Shown one piece after another: positions 11,679 to 24,353 of a stretch of 64,000 nt of DNA. The number at the start of each line of letters is the position of its first letter. Positions within the stretch are counted from its first letter, which is position 1. The stretch spans positions 930,001 through 994,000 of the forward strand of contig CP002295.1 in NCBI GenBank assembly GCA_000238975.1. Direction: 5' to 3'. Origin of the DNA: Serratia symbiotica str. 'Cinara cedri'. Its GTDB lineage: Bacteria; Pseudomonadota; Gammaproteobacteria; Enterobacterales; Enterobacteriaceae. Both the position numbers and the translations under genes were made by a program. The notes beneath the pieces are model-generated. The model searched no databases, had not been told where the DNA came from, and worked only from the letters and a program-made list of their open reading frames with translations.

Positions 11679-13195
11679 TAAAAACCTCTTATTCAGTAGT
11701 AACTATCGTCAGTGAATAATGATAGTCAATAAATATCATTATTATAAGATCAGTTACATTATACGCACCCGATTATATTATGATTGGTACTATTAGAATT
11801 TATTTTATAAAATATTTATTTACTTATTTTATTAATAAATTAAATGATTGATAATAATAGTTAGAATTGAGAGGAAGCATTTAAATTTTAAAATACAAGA
11901 TAATTCTAAATTAGATACTATCTAAATATTTTTAGTAATAATTATTAAGATCATAATACATAATATAATAAAATTACTTACTAATGTATGCATTGTTCTT
12001 AACTATAAGTATATTTTGCAAAACTATTTGAAATATTATATATATCTTTTTTATCTTGCAATAAAAAATTAGTCAAGACAAATATTGTTAGTTATAAAAG
12101 TATTTAGTTAATATTGCTTAGATATTTAATGGTATTTTTTTAATATAAATATCTTATAGATACATGTTTAATTGACTGGTAAAAATGTCATTAAATTAAT
12201 TTAGTATACTTAAAGGCATTAATTAGTAACCTACTTAATAGCTCTTAAAGCATTACTTACTAATATTGCATATTACTAGTATGCAAATTATGTCGGTAAT
12301 GTAAAAATAATATTATTTATTTAATCCTTACTACCATCTACATTAATAGCTCTTAATGTAAGCACAAACAAGATATAAATATTGTGTGATGCTTTAAATT
12401 CATATGAGATTATTGTTAGTATTAAAAACTTTAAGTAAAAAATAAAATCTAGTTACCCATCATGTCATTCTATATTTTTTTCTTTATTAGCTACGATTCA
12501 GGGATAACATTAGAATCGAATAAAATACTCAGCTAAAGTAAATTTTAACGAAATTCTAGTAGATGAGTACTAATAGTACATATTCTTCATAAGATATAAA
12601 ATGATTGCATGTATTATAATTTACTTCTAGTAGATTGTATTATAATTAAAATAACAAATAATTCTCGCATATATCACAGCATATATACTACTTTACTTAA
12701 GTATTTCTTTACATAGAGTATAAATTTAATAAACCACTATTCCTAGTTAGTTAATCACTTAGTAATTAATAATGCATCTAATATTATATATTTAATATAT
12801 GAAAATTAGATCGTTATTGATCTGTATTTATATACATAATATAACTAGAATTTAATAAAAGTTGATACTAAGTAAGCATTAATAAAACTATATTCTTTAT
12901 GCTTATTCTATACTAGGCTGCTAACCCATTCTTTGCTGATTCTCCTACTGGAGTATTTACTAAATTTACTCCAGATTAATTTTTCGCTTCATAAAATATA
13001 AAATTGACTAGAACAATAGTCAGAAATATAGTCCCTAAAAAAATAGTCATGCTTAAAATTACTTAGTTCAATGATTAAAACTCTATTAATTTTTAATAAT
13101 ATAAACTTAATTTTACTTACAGTAACTACTGTAATTTTACTTACAATAACTACTAAATAACGACTAAGAGACACTCTACTCGTACAATAAAAAAA
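11679..13195. other. Spacer between bssS remnant and pyrC (former dinI site)
   Basis: Noncoding. dinI is expected here on the minus strand; only a very weak resemblance was seen near 12480-12570, not enough to call. An 8-bp inverted repeat (CTGGAGTA...TACTCCAG) lies near 12950-12977. A 24-nt imperfect tandem duplication lies at 13109-13156, just downstream of pyrC. A 61-codon open frame at 12989-13174 is low-complexity chance sequence. Confidence 0.5.
13109..13156. repeat. 24-bp imperfect tandem duplication
   Basis: Two adjacent copies of a 24-nt unit starting AATTTTACTTACA and containing TAACTACT, with a few differences, about 40 bp beyond the pyrC stop. Confidence 0.75.
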
Positions 13196-14242
13196 TTAAT
13201 CCTTCAGCGACCACTGAAGAAGAGAACCAGCAAGAAAAGGAATCACGGATTCACTGCCTGAAGATATTTCTGTTGGTTGAATGATTGGCACACGCTGTAG
13301 TTCAATAAAATCTTTATTAACCGTTAGACCATAGAAACGCGGACCGTTAAGTGAACAGAACGCTTCGAGGTGTTGCAAAGCACCTAGTTTTTCAAAAATC
13401 GTAGTATATACTGGCATCGCGTTTAGTGCATTAAACACTCCTGCACAACCACAGTAAGACTCTTTGTGTTTTTTGATGTGGGGAGCTGAATCAGTGCCCA
13501 GAAAAAAACGATCTGAACCACTAGTAATTGCTTGACATAGAGCCTCCTGATGAATACTACGCTTAAGAATTGGCAAACAAAATAGATGTGGACGAATACC
13601 TTGAGCAAGCATATGATTACGATTAAACATCAGGTGTTGCGGTGTAATAGTCGCGCCAAGAAATTGATTACCTGACTGCACATACTGCACTGCTTCTTTA
13701 GTTGTAATATGCTCAAAGACAATTTTTAATTCTGGGAAATGTTGACGCATTGGGTGAAGCACTTGTTCAATAAACCGCGCTTCACGGTCAAAGATATCAA
13801 TAGTAGTATTGGTAATTTCTCCGTGAATTAGTAGCGGCATGCCAATTTTTTGCATATTCTCAAATAATGAATAGATGCTTTTTATATTGCTGACACCATA
13901 GCTAGAGTTAGTAGTAGTATTAGCTGGATATAATTTAGCTGCAGTGAATACACTTTGTTTAAAGCCACTGACAAGCTCATCAACTGAGAGGTAATTAGTT
14001 AGATAGCACGTCATTAAAGGGTTAAAATTATCGTTCTGCTGTGTTGCAGCTAGAATACGCTGTCGATAGGAGCGGGCACTAGACATAGTAGTAATTGGCG
14101 GAGTAAGATTTGGCATAACCATTGCTCGACCAAATACATGACTTGTATAGGGGGCCACTATTTTAAGCATCTTACCGTCACGTAGATGGATATGCCAATC
14201 ATCTGGCCGACGAATTTTTAGCGCTTGTAACTGTGCAGTCAT
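13196..14242 (-). CDS. pyrC: Dihydroorotase PyrC
   Basis: Zinc amidohydrolase that cyclises carbamoyl-aspartate to dihydroorotate, step 3 of de novo pyrimidine synthesis. The length is 348 aa, equal to E. coli PyrC. The metal-binding HxH is His17/His19 in 'DWHIHLRDG'. The carbamylated-lysine region '[17 protein letters not shown]', 'LLIHGE', 'VFEHITT' and the catalytic aspartate motif 'FLGTDSAPH' are all present. Homology runs to the C-terminal '[13 protein letters not shown]'. The ATG start at 14242 matches the family N-terminus, though its Shine-Dalgarno sequence is weak. No other pyr gene is in the window. In E. coli pyrC translation is controlled by a pyrimidine-sensitive start-site switch; the leader here is AT-rich and no such hairpin is obvious. 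Confidence 0.96.
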   Translation of the reverse strand: MTAQLQALKIRRPDDWHIHLRDGKMLKIVAPYTSHVFGRAMVMPNLTPPITTMSSARSYRQRILAATQQNDNFNPLMTCYLTNYLSVDELVSGFKQSVFTAAKLYPANTTTNSSYGVSNIKSIYSLFENMQKIGMPLLIHGEITNTTIDIFDREARFIEQVLHPMRQHFPELKIVFEHITTKEAVQYVQSGNQFLGATITPQHLMFNRNHMLAQGIRPHLFCLPILKRSIHQEALCQAITSGSDRFFLGTDSAPHIKKHKESYCGCAGVFNALNAMPVYTTIFEKLGALQHLEAFCSLNGPRFYGLTVNKDFIELQRVPIIQPTEISSGSESVIPFLAGSLLQWSLKD

Positions 14243-16366
14243 AGTACTAATTCTTAGTAGTAATAAAATTTTTATAAAAAATATTTTTATATAGTATATG
14301 ATACTGCCATTATAAGCGATAATATACTGGATACATTTATCTATTACTAATAACTTACTGCTAATTTAAAATAAATTATTCATTAAATACATAGTAATAG
14401 CATATTAATGAATTAATAATTTAAAAATCTATCGTTAATTTTATTGTGTGCAAAATATACGATGCTTTATATTTTACTAAAATTTAGTCTATTGCAATAA
14501 GCAACAAAAGGATTGTTATTGAAGTGTAATCAACATATAATATGAATTATTTACAATAAAATAATGCATATTAAAAGATCTACACCACCAGAATAAACTG
14601 ATGATTAAAAAAATTAATCAATATTAGTAACGCATAATATAATCAAGCAGCATACTCTAAAGACCTTAAGATGACTAGTATGATAATCTTATTATATTAT
14701 GTACTATATTCAAAGTACACACGGATACAAATGTAATATTTAATTATATTACATACTCAAATAAAGTATATATTAATTTAAACGAATAGTGAAGAAAATT
14801 TATATGGTAATAAACCATAAATAACAGGTTTAATTCTGTTAATCTTAATGCTAAACCATAAATATTTGTAAAAATATTAATAGCACTAAATATTGATCTG
14901 GAAAATATGAAATTTATATAGAAAGTTTAGTGTAATTAAGAATAGTACATACTAAATAAAACAATAAATACGGGCGCATTATTTAATATATATTTTACAC
15001 CATAAAGTCATCTAATCACAAAAGTCATCTAATCACAAATAGACTATTAAGCTAATAATAGAGCGCAATGCTAGCATTATAGAGTATAATGTTCTTACTT
15101 AGTCTAATTTATGCTACTAAAATCACATTTTATACTTTTATGATAATCCATAAAATAGAGCATATAAACTTTAATAGAAGTACAAATCTAATAAGTTATA
15201 TTTGCCAATCTGATTGGTACATAAAAGATGATGATATTTAAATTCACTATTACTTACTAATATAAATCTTAAATAAGTATTACCAGGTAAAGTTAAATTA
15301 AATAATAATTATTACAGCAATAATAAAGCGCGTATATGCTAAACCATTTGATACTTACTTAATTAACTTGGTTAATAACACCATATTTATATCAATAAAT
15401 CGCTAAATTTAATCTATTCGCATATTAAACGTATAAGTGCGTACCAAAGATATGTGCATGTTAAATTTTTCTTTAAAATATAGTTTTAATATAGATAATA
15501 TAGAAACCTCTTATATAAAAATTATAACACTATATATTTATTAAAATGATATCTAGTTATATTCAATAATGTAATTACTTTCGTATGGTACTCTATACTT
15601 ACTATTAATAATAATTTATTAACTAACACTCCGCATGTATAGTGAAACAAGAAAATTAACAATTTCTCTTATTGATATAAATAAGATTATAGATATTATA
15701 GAGTCAGGGGTTATCTTCTATACAGATTACTGCTTAACCACTCTTCTCCTAAGCTCGCGACACGATGATACTGTTAAATACAAAACTATAATCAATAGGA
15801 TATTTATTACAATATATGTAATTATTGACACTCATATACTAAACGCAATGCATATTGCATATTGGTTATGACTTTTAATAACTACTAAATTTTACTTCAA
15901 TTTTAAAGTAACGGTAAACTACCTTATTTTAATATTTAAACCCCAACAAAAAGAAATATAAGATCTTTATCATTATCAAACTAAACAATAAAATTAAATT
16001 TATCACTCACTATCAGTTAACTATGAAATTAACTTCTTTAAGAATTACCAAGCTAGAAATTATAATAGCTTCAAGAAATTTACATCATAATTTAAAATAA
16101 TTAAGATATTGCTGTCCCCTAATATTTAAATAACAGTTAAATTTTATGTACAAATAATATACTAAGTATCTTAAGCTATTTATCAGCTAGGTTAATAAGT
16201 AATCTGTATAAAATAACCTAGCTATGTTCAATTGATTATTGTTAGATAAAATTATCTGAATTAAGGGTACAATACTTTGAGTAAGCTATTATTAACTAAC
16301 AGGTAAATTTCCAATAGGAAGTATCATTTTAGAATATCAGTTTTATCTAGTGAGCGGAATTCATGA
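14243..16366. other. 2.1 kb spacer between pyrC and rne
   Basis: In E. coli yceB, grxB, mdtH, rimJ, murJ and the flg flagellar genes lie here; all are absent or unrecognisable. The stretch has a 17-bp perfect tandem duplication (15004-15037) and a 78-codon open frame (15635-15871) without recognisable homology or Shine-Dalgarno sequence, probably chance. Confidence 0.6.
15004..15037. repeat. 17-bp perfect tandem duplication
   Basis: Two exact copies of AAAGTCATCTAATCACA, at 15004-15020 and 15021-15037, in noncoding DNA. Confidence 0.95.
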
Positions 16367-19300
16367 CTAGATTTCATCATTAAGTGGCTGCGGTTTAGCA
16401 GTTGGTGACATAGATTGATTTACTGCAGCATGGCCACCAGCAGAGCCTTTTCCTGTAAAGCTAAAAGAAGGGCGGCAGTGCCAATCTTTTTGGTCGTGTT
16501 CTGCTGAAGCATAAGTTAGTGCAGGCACTTTAGTCATTGGCGCGCTTGCAATATGTTTTTGTGGTGTATTTGGCACAAGCTTTACTTTAGGCTTCTGTGA
16601 TAATATTAATACAGGTTCTGTAATAGCTGAAATCGCAAACGCTGGCATTAGTCTTTCTTGCTTTACTTGAGATGTTTTATTAGTAATTATTGGCTCTAAT
16701 GCTGGTATTGCTACACACGCTGCCTTAGAAGCCGTAATTTCATCTGTAATCATAGAAACTGTAGTTGACTGCACTATAGATGCGACTATTTGCTCAGAAG
16801 CAACTTCCGCAACATTAATTATTTGCGGTTTAATGACAGAATTAATGATAGAAACTGTAACATCTACTGATGTCATCATACTACCTTGAGCAGTATTGTT
16901 TACACTAGCATGAGTTTTAGTTTCTTTCGATTGTGTTACCTGAACAACCGGGTAAGATATCCAAACTTTCCCTGACGCTAACTCTGGTGAGGCAAAAGCT
17001 GTAGCTAACGGCATAGGAGATTGTACAGGGTAGCGTTCATCACGATAACGCCGGCGACGCTGGCCACTAACACGTAAATGTCTCGGAGAACGACGTGAGC
17101 GACGTGGCATACCGTTTTCATTATTACTACGATTATCACATTGCGCATTATTTTCAGCATTCATAATTTTAGGTAATAATTTAATATTATCCGTTATATT
17201 TGAATGCTCAGAGTCTTCAAATTTAGCGATGATTTCTTTCGGCGCAAGTAAATCTTCTGCGGCATGATCTAATTCCTCTTCAGTAGAGAATAGCAGGATG
17301 TTTTGCGTGATTGGACGTCGTTGACGTCGCTGCATACTTTGCGTCCTAGGTTTATCTTCTAGCACTTCATTATTACCAATAACTGAGCCCTTCAACAATT
17401 TTTCTCCCTGAGAGAACTGGTGCTTCCCTTCTTGACGGCGGCGCTGATATTCTATACTTTTTTCACCGTGCTCTTGCTCATTAAGCATGGGATGCGCAAC
17501 ATCAGCAGTATCATCTGATAAAAGTTTTTTAACAACTAATTCATTTTTCTGTTGATCATTACACGGCGCTTCAATGAGATCGCGTAGTTTATAATCTTCG
17601 TGCTTATCACGACACCCAACATGTTCTTTTTTACTAGAAGATTGTCGACTGTGGCGACACGAATGATTATTTTCATTACTATTTCCTACCAGCGAAGGTT
17701 TAGTAGATGTTACCTCGATAGAAAGTGATCTCTCTGTAGTAAATATTAACTTTTTTAAGCCACTAAAAAATCGACTTAATAGATTTGGTTTATTAACAGT
17801 AGCAGCTTTTAATGTAGTAATGATAGGCTCTTGAGTAGATAATAACGGGTCATAAGAATCTAATGACACAGCCTCTAGTACCGGCGACTCCTGACGCTTG
17901 CGATCAGTCGATACATCTTCAACTGGTTGTATCTTTACCTCTTCATGTAATTTAGGCAGTAAATAACTAAGAGTGACAGTTTCCTCACCCTTACGCACAC
18001 GCATTACAGAGTAATGAGGCGTCTGCATTTGGTCACTTGGAACAATAATAGCCTTTACACCAGACTGACATTTTTCAATCGCACTGACAGAATCACGCTT
18101 TTCATTTAATAAATAAGAAGCGACCTGAACCGGTACAATAGCATGGACTTCTTTAGTATTTTCCTTTAAAGCCTCTTCTTCAATTAAACGTAGAATAGAT
18201 AGGGCTAATGATTCGTTGTCACGGACAGTGCCAGTACCATTACAGCGCGTACAGACGTGATGACTGGATTCGCCAAGTGATGGACTAAGGCGTTGGCGCG
18301 ACATTTCAAGCAAACCAAAACGAGAAATACGGCCAATCTGAATACGTGCACGATCTTGGCGTACTACGTCACGCAAGCGATTTTCAACGTCACGTTGATG
18401 ACGCACTGGCGTCATATCAATAAAATCAATAACGATTAATCCACCGAGGTCACGTAAACGTAATTGACGAGCAATTTCGTCCGCTGCTTCCAAATTAGTA
18501 TTAAATGCAGTTTCTTCAATATCACTACCACGAGTAGCACGAGCAGAATTAATGTCAATGGCAGTTAATGCTTCTGTACTATCAATAACTATTGAACCAC
18601 CGGAGGGTAGACGCACTTCTCGTTGAAAAGCTGATTCAATTTGTGATTCAATTTGGTAGTGACTAAATAAAGGAATATCACCACTATATAACTTTATTTT
18701 ACTACTAAAATCCGGACGACCAAGCGCCGAGATATGCTCTTTAGCTAAACTGAGAATTTTTGGATTATCTATTAATATCTCTCCAATGTCCGGCCGCAAG
18801 TAATCACGAAATGCTCTTACAATTACATTACTTTCCTGATGAATTAAAAACGGCGCAACTCTGCCTTGAGCAGCTTTCTTAATCGCTTCCCAATGCTTTA
18901 AACGGAAGGATAAATCCCATTGTAAAGCATCTACAGACTTACCAACACCTGCAGTGCGAACTATGAGCCCCATACCATACGGAAGCTGTAGAGAAGCAAG
19001 TGCCTCTTTTAGTTCAGCACGGTCATCACCTTCAATACGACGGGAAATACCACCCGCACGTGGGTTATTTGGCATGAGTACTAGATAACTACCTGCTAGA
19101 CTAATGAATGTTGTTAAGGCCGCGCCTTTATTGCCGCGCTCTTCTTTATCTATCTGAACGATTACTTCTTGATGTTCGCACAACACATCTTTGATATTAG
19201 GACGACCATGAGAAGAATAATTGCTAGGAAAATATTCACGAGCAATCTCTTTCAATGGTAAAAAGCCGTGACGCTCTACACCGTAATCCACAAATGCTGC

Positions 19301-19462
19301 TTCAAGACTTGGCTCAATACGAGTGATTTTACCTTTATAAATATTAGCTTTTTTTTGTTCATAACCTGAACTCTCGATATCCAAGTCATATAGCCGTTGT
19401 CCGTCTACAAGCGCAACACGCAACTCTTCCCGCTGAGTGGCATTAATTAACATTCTTTTCAT
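16367..19462 (-). CDS. rne: Ribonuclease E
   Basis: Essential endoribonuclease for mRNA decay and rRNA/tRNA processing, and scaffold of the RNA degradosome. The length is 1031 aa against 1061 in E. coli. The catalytic half is complete: S1 domain (about 35-125), 5'-sensor region, Mg-binding Asp303 and Asp346, and the zinc-link CTRCNG (Cys404, Cys407). The C-terminal scaffold survives too: the amphipathic membrane-targeting segment '[15 protein letters not shown]' (about 560-580), an Arg-rich RNA-binding stretch ('[21 protein letters not shown]'), '[17 protein letters not shown]', and the extreme C-terminal PNPase-binding peptide ('[12 protein letters not shown]'). It is transcribed away from rluC, with a 560-bp structured intergenic leader. 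ATG at 19462 reads [10 protein letters not shown] as in E. coli. Confidence 0.97.
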   Translation of the reverse strand: MKRMLINATQREELRVALVDGQRLYDLDIESSGYEQKKANIYKGKITRIEPSLEAAFVDYGVERHGFLPLKEIAREYFPSNYSSHGRPNIKDVLCEHQEVIVQIDKEERGNKGAALTTFISLAGSYLVLMPNNPRAGGISRRIEGDDRAELKEALASLQLPYGMGLIVRTAGVGKSVDALQWDLSFRLKHWEAIKKAAQGRVAPFLIHQESNVIVRAFRDYLRPDIGEILIDNPKILSLAKEHISALGRPDFSSKIKLYSGDIPLFSHYQIESQIESAFQREVRLPSGGSIVIDSTEALTAIDINSARATRGSDIEETAFNTNLEAADEIARQLRLRDLGGLIVIDFIDMTPVRHQRDVENRLRDVVRQDRARIQIGRISRFGLLEMSRQRLSPSLGESSHHVCTRCNGTGTVRDNESLALSILRLIEEEALKENTKEVHAIVPVQVASYLLNEKRDSVSAIEKCQSGVKAIIVPSDQMQTPHYSVMRVRKGEETVTLSYLLPKLHEEVKIQPVEDVSTDRKRQESPVLEAVSLDSYDPLLSTQEPIITTLKAATVNKPNLLSRFFSGLKKLIFTTERSLSIEVTSTKPSLVGNSNENNHSCRHSRQSSSKKEHVGCRDKHEDYKLRDLIEAPCNDQQKNELVVKKLLSDDTADVAHPMLNEQEHGEKSIEYQRRRQEGKHQFSQGEKLLKGSVIGNNEVLEDKPRTQSMQRRQRRPITQNILLFSTEEELDHAAEDLLAPKEIIAKFEDSEHSNITDNIKLLPKIMNAENNAQCDNRSNNENGMPRRSRRSPRHLRVSGQRRRRYRDERYPVQSPMPLATAFASPELASGKVWISYPVVQVTQSKETKTHASVNNTAQGSMMTSVDVTVSIINSVIKPQIINVAEVASEQIVASIVQSTTVSMITDEITASKAACVAIPALEPIITNKTSQVKQERLMPAFAISAITEPVLILSQKPKVKLVPNTPQKHIASAPMTKVPALTYASAEHDQKDWHCRPSFSFTGKGSAGGHAAVNQSMSPTAKPQPLNDEI

Positions 19463-19830
19463 CTTAACTTACTCATTATTTTCAATTATCGATAAAGCTA
19501 CGGGCAAAATAACCACATGGCTGAATTAGAACCCAAAAACCCAAATTTTTTTGTAAAAGAGACAACTTTATGGACATCTCTTACATAAGGATGCATTATT
19601 TCGGCAATGCCTCTCTCTGTCTGTAGAGAGAACAATTTTGAATTGGAAAATATTCCTAATTAGCATTGAGAGACCTAATTCCATTTGCAGCCTAAAACTA
19701 TAACCCCCACAGCCTACTCATTATATGCTTTAGCATTACGTCTTACGCTATCGCTGCGTTTTTTCGCGTTCAGACAAATTTATAATTTTCCCTCTATCCT
19801 GTACTAGAATGAACGCAGAAAGAAATTATA
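19463..19830 (-). promoter_or_regulatory. rne 5' untranslated leader (rne5-like autoregulatory element)
   Basis: This stretch is clearly richer in GC than other spacers and holds at least three hairpins on the rne strand: 19557-19582 (arms AAGAGA/TCTCTT), 19593-19610 (GCATT/AATGC) and 19612-19631 (7-bp TCTCTCT/AGAGAGA). An A-rich single-stranded stretch lies near 19541-19558. In E. coli RNase E represses its own synthesis by binding a roughly 360-nt leader with three hairpins; size, position and structure fit that element. The exact 5' end is my estimate from where composition drops. Confidence 0.7.
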
Positions 19831-20025
19831 TTATCCCATTGCTGATACTGTTATAGCAAGGTGACTTTTCCACCTGTTAGGAAATAGCAAATGTTTAAAT
19901 AGGTATATTATATCGCTTATTTATTACTAGAGTTTTATACGCTCTCTTAGAGATAATTAAGCTATAATATTAAATTTAGAAAAATATCTAGCACTATTAA
20001 TATGTTCTATTTATAATTATGCATT

Positions 20026-20985
20026 ATGAAAATTAATAATACATCTGTGCAGCTAATTAAGATTACTAATAATGAAGCTACCCAGAGAATAGATAACTTT
20101 TTACTTACACGCCTAAAAGGTGTACCAAAAAGCATGATTTATCGTATCTTGAGACAAGGTCAAGTACGAGTAAATAAAAGGCGTATTAAGGCTCAGTATA
20201 AATTATCTAAAGATGATATAGTACGCATACCACCTGTGCGATTAGCTACGCGAGGAGTGGTTGCAATGTCCGCTAAACTTAATCAAGTAGCTGCGCTGGA
20301 TAATTGTATTTTATATGAAGATAATCATGTACTTATTATTAATAAACCATCTGGTACAGCAGTACATGGTGGTAGCGGTCTAAACTTTGGAGTTATTGAA
20401 GGATTACGTACAAAACGTCCAGATACGCATTTCTTAGAGCTAGTACACCGTTTAGATCGTGATACCTCAGGAGTACTCATGTTAGCAAAGCAACGCTCAG
20501 CACTAAGGTCTCTACATGAGCAGTTAAGAATGAAAACTATCCAAAAAGATTATTTAGCGCTCGTGCGGGGCCAGTGGCCATCTCACTGCAAAGTAGTACA
20601 GGCTCCATTATTAAAAAAAATTTCCTATAGAGGTGAGCGTATTGTACAAGTTAGTAGTAAAGGAAAATCTTCAGAAACGTGCTTTGAAGTTAAAGCTCGT
20701 TACACCATTGCTACCTTAGTAAAAGCAAGTCCAATCACTGGCCGAACCCATCAAATTCGCGCACATGCGCTTCATGTGGGACACCCAATAGCTTTTGATG
20801 ATCGTTATGGTAATCACGAATTTGATCAGCAACTAATTAATACGGGACTCAAGCGTTTGTTTCTGCATGCAATAGCTTTGCGATTTAAGCATCCTGTTAG
20901 CAATAAAACTATTTGCATCAAAGCACCATTAGATGAAGATTTACTGCACTGTTTGCGTAAATTGCACCATCAAATAATCCAATAA
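20026..20985 (+). CDS. rluC: 23S rRNA pseudouridine synthase RluC
   Basis: Isomerises U955, U2504 and U2580 of 23S rRNA to pseudouridine. The length is 319 aa, as in E. coli. It has an N-terminal S4 RNA-binding domain (about 20-80, 'QRIDNFLLTRLKGVPKSMIYRIL'), then the RluA-type catalytic domain with 'VHRLDRDTSG' carrying catalytic Asp144 and the 'VTGRTHQIR'-type motif ('ITGRTHQIRAHAL'). It is divergent from rne, as in E. coli. The start at 20026 gives MKINNTSVQL; no strong Shine-Dalgarno sequence is visible. The neighbouring yceF is gone. Confidence 0.95.
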   Translation: MKINNTSVQLIKITNNEATQRIDNFLLTRLKGVPKSMIYRILRQGQVRVNKRRIKAQYKLSKDDIVRIPPVRLATRGVVAMSAKLNQVAALDNCILYEDNHVLIINKPSGTAVHGGSGLNFGVIEGLRTKRPDTHFLELVHRLDRDTSGVLMLAKQRSALRSLHEQLRMKTIQKDYLALVRGQWPSHCKVVQAPLLKKISYRGERIVQVSSKGKSSETCFEVKARYTIATLVKASPITGRTHQIRAHALHVGHPIAFDDRYGNHEFDQQLINTGLKRLFLHAIALRFKHPVSNKTICIKAPLDEDLLHCLRKLHHQIIQ

Positions 20986-23820
20986 ATTAGATTTAATAAT
21001 CAATACACTTATAACTTATCATTATAAGTACACTTCTAGCGTAGGAAAAAAGATAATACTTATTATAATTATATATATCTACGTTATGGATTATACCAAT
21101 ATCTTATTTCTTAATTTTACAATTACATGCATAATGCAAAAGCTACTACAGTCTTCTACGGGAAGTTATTAACTTAGTGCTAACCTTAATAGTAAGAGTA
21201 TGTCCTAAAATAGTTTTTTAGTAATTAAAATATCTAATACATTTATTACCTTATAAATATCTGTTAGAGTAAATGCAATAATAATGACAATCCTATCTAA
21301 GAACAGAAATAATTAAATGCATACGTTCTTAGCACTATGCTCCTAATCTTTATCTTCGTAATTTCTTTACGTGGTAAAATTCATTACATACAATCTTCTT
21401 TAACACACTTCACTTTACTGAAGAGTGCATTTACGTAAAAGTAAGCTAAGCAAAATAAAAATTAAATATTTTTAATTTTTAGATATAAATTAAGTCTATA
21501 TTAGGAAGATTTTTTATTGCTATAGATACCAAGCTGTAATACTTTAGTAAGTATTCCTTATTAATAGTATTAGTTCTAAATTAAGGATAGAGAAAGCGCT
21601 ATCTTATTAATTCCTATACCTATAAAAATTATGTTTGTTGAAATATAGTGGTATAATCTTAAAAGAGGTATATAAGCTTCTGCGCTTAAAATACTAAATA
21701 TTACTAAGTATTAATATTAACAAACAGTACCCAGGTAGTATAAGTAACTATGTTATACGGCTCAATGATCATACGCACAATATCTAAAGACTAAACCAAT
21801 TCATGTGCACCACAAGATACAATGCCAATAATCATTATATCAAGGCTTCTATATATTAAGAGTTTAATATGAATTATTCAATATCATCAATATTTAACAC
21901 TAGAATAACTCATTCAAAATTCTTATAGCTAACACAAGAATTATTAATATAATCTACCAATATCAGAGCTACTATCAAATTATTGAAAATCTGTTAATTT
22001 TATTAAAACAGCCATATAACCCTCAAACATTATACTGTTAATATAAGCTTAAGAAGCTCTAATACTTGTTATATTCATTTAAAACTAACTAGTGGACATG
22101 AACGCACATGTTATGCAGCAAAATATCTAATTTTAATCTATTGAGTATTAATAATAATATTAAGATAACTGAAATTTATTAATTTAATAATAAGAATAAT
22201 ACATTCTATAACAAATATTAATATCACGGTTGTTATTTCTAGTACGCAAAATGACTAAGTAATTAGTAAATTACTATACTAAATAATAATACTGCAGTTA
22301 AATTATAATATTAAAGTGTACTAATAAATTATAATATTAAATTATACTAGTAAGTACTTGATTAAGTAATGGCTAACTAAAAAAGTTATAACATATATCT
22401 ATTACTAAAATAAAAATTGAATAAAATTATTTGAACCAAGCACTAAAAACGCTATCGTGCTTCATACAATTACTTAAATCACATATGAAATATGTTATAT
22501 CTCTAGCGCATAATTTTCTATAATTAAAATAATGGTTATTATTTCAAAATAATAGATGACGCATAACCTATGTTATAAATTACAATACAATTCTTAATAT
22601 TATGCTCATATTAAACCAAAAATTATATTTAATCAGCTATCTCAATTCCTTGAGATAGAGAAGCAATAAATAATAAATTATTATTATTTTACTATTAGTT
22701 ATGTTTACAAAAAATCTCAATTTTTTTGTAAACAAATAATATAAATAGATGACAGAATTAAATAATTGTGTACAATTATATTGCTTACACTTGATTTCAG
22801 CTAACTAATAATGAAAAACTAAGTATAAGTAATGGCGTATCACTACTTTATACTAGTATAAGTTATTATACTAATACACTAATAAATATATCAATTATTA
22901 AACTTTTATGCACTACCAGTACTAAACAAAAAAATAATTGTAGTTTCAGTGATATTTTTAAAAAAATATATAAATTAGAATTATTACACTATGATAGTAT
23001 GCACTAAAAATTCATATTATTTTATTTACTATTTTAAATTTTATTTACTATTTTAAATATATATAATTCTCATTACTTTAATTTTCATTAAAAAGCATAT
23101 AAACAAGATACTAATTTTTAATTAACATTAATATTTAAGACATTACTTTATTTTTTCTGTTTCTTGTTTAACTAGATATAAGATCATTATTAATTATTAA
23201 ATGAATCAATAATTAATTATTTTATGTATTTTAGATGATATTCATCTGTCTCTAGATAGATCTTTCTAGATTAGGTGATATGCACTCAATTAAACGTATT
23301 ATTCATGGTAACTTAAACACTATTTCATACTGAACGCTTTATTTAAACTGTAAATCAATAATCTCAAACTATACCGTTGATAATTTATGATTTTTTATTT
23401 ATGCGTTATTAAATACTATATTAAAGTTTTTAAAATATTCTTTTCTCGCATAATACATTAATGTCTATACTTTATTCAAAAACATAGTATATTTTATGTC
23501 TTTAATAGTTACATTCATATAATTTTAAGAAAATGCTGCTTAGATTATGCTAAATACATATTTTAATAAATCTATTAATATGTATTTTAACCATTCTATG
23601 CGCTTTTTATAATCGCTTTAGATACATTAATATAATCACATTATAGTTATACGACTAAGTTAGATACTAAACAAAGTTTCAAACAATGACAAAAATATTT
23701 TTATATTATGTAAGCATGTATTTATATACATTTTTATCAATATTTTTATTTAGCCTACTTGATAAGATATCTGAAGTAATTTATTCAAAAATAGAATATA
23801 TATAACAACAATATTCGTAT
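20986..23820. other. 2.8 kb spacer between rluC and the yceD remnant
   Basis: yceF (Maf-like nucleotide pyrophosphatase) is expected here but was not recognised. An AU-only hairpin follows rluC at 21007-21029 (8-bp arms). A GC-containing hairpin lies at 22637-22658 (9-bp arms CTATCTCAA/TTGAGATAG, loop TTCC). An imperfect repeat of AAATTATAATATTAAA lies near 22303-22350. Confidence 0.55.
22637..22658. repeat. Orphan hairpin, 9-bp arms
   Basis: Perfect arms CTATCTCAA/TTGAGATAG around loop TTCC, in the spacer where yceF would lie. No U-run follows it. Confidence 0.55.
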
Positions 23821-24160
23821 AAAGTTACTTTTGCAGTCTTTTTTTATTTAACTAAGCTTTACTGCAATACTAGTATTTACGCTTTATCAAAATATTCCAA
23901 TAACTCTCAATTATGAATATAACATAGACGCCTTAGAAATAATTCAGCCATGTAGATATCTATGTTCCTGAGCAGGCTATATATTATCCTCATAATTAGT
24001 ATCCATTAGTACCCAAGATAATGTTGAAGATAGTATTTTCTTTTGATATTAATCATTAGCATTAAAGTATGATAAAATATGCATGTAATGGGATTAAATA
24101 TCAATATTCCATATAAATATGACACCAAATTCATTTACTATACTAACCAACTTCAAGGGA
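23821..24160 (+). pseudogene. yceD: Decayed yceD (DUF177), 3' half
   Basis: Fragments in shifting frames match E. coli YceD in order. From 23821 'KVTFAV...FYLTKLYCNTS...ALSKYS' is in frame 1, weakly like the Cys-containing middle. From 23909 NYEYNIDALEII is in frame 2, like VNEFGEIDLLAMV. PLVP at 24003 is in frame 3, like PVVP. From 24119 [14 protein letters not shown] is in frame 2, like the C-terminal KPNPFAVLASLKRK. The native stop is lost, so the last fragment reads straight into rpmF. Position immediately upstream of rpmF is as in E. coli. YceD in plants and bacteria is linked to 23S rRNA maturation; here it cannot be made. The 5' half is not recognisable. Confidence 0.8.
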
Positions 24161-24169
24161 GTAAAATCT

Positions 24170-24337
24170 ATGGCTGTACAACAAAACAAACCTAGCCGTT
24201 CTAAACGGGGTATGCGCCGTTCACATGATTCACTTATGATCACAACATTATCTGTTGATAAAATTTCTGGGGAGACTCATCGTCGCCATCATATCACCAC
24301 CGACGGTTTCTACCGTGGTGGCAAGGTTACTAGCTAA
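24170..24337 (+). CDS. rpmF: 50S ribosomal protein L32
   Basis: Small basic ribosomal protein of the large subunit, 55 aa (E. coli 57 with Met). [20 protein letters not shown] matches E. coli almost exactly. The start is ATG at 24170 with AAGGGAG at 24155-24161. A longer open frame from 24119 contains the yceD remnant and should not be taken as the L32 start. plsX begins 16 bp after the stop, keeping the classic rpmF-plsX-fab arrangement that links ribosome and membrane-lipid synthesis. Confidence 0.97.
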   Translation: MAVQQNKPSRSKRGMRRSHDSLMITTLSVDKISGETHRRHHITTDGFYRGGKVTS

Positions 24338-24353
24338 ACTAAAGAGCGGTACC

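Noticed and set aside
12480-12570. Possible dinI remnant on the minus strand (LAEYFIRF...CYP)
   Set aside because: Position is right, but similarity to DinI is a handful of residues with two stops. Too weak to call.
12989-13174. 61-codon minus-strand frame downstream of pyrC
   Set aside because: It runs through the 24-bp tandem duplication and has no homology; chance.
15635-15871. 78-codon open frame in the pyrC-rne spacer
   Set aside because: No Shine-Dalgarno sequence, no recognised homology, composition like the flanks. Expected by chance in so much spacer.
24255-24353. Longer plsX start giving a 33-residue N-terminal extension
   Set aside because: The extension overlaps rpmF in another frame and has no homology; TTG at 24354 matches the family N-terminus.
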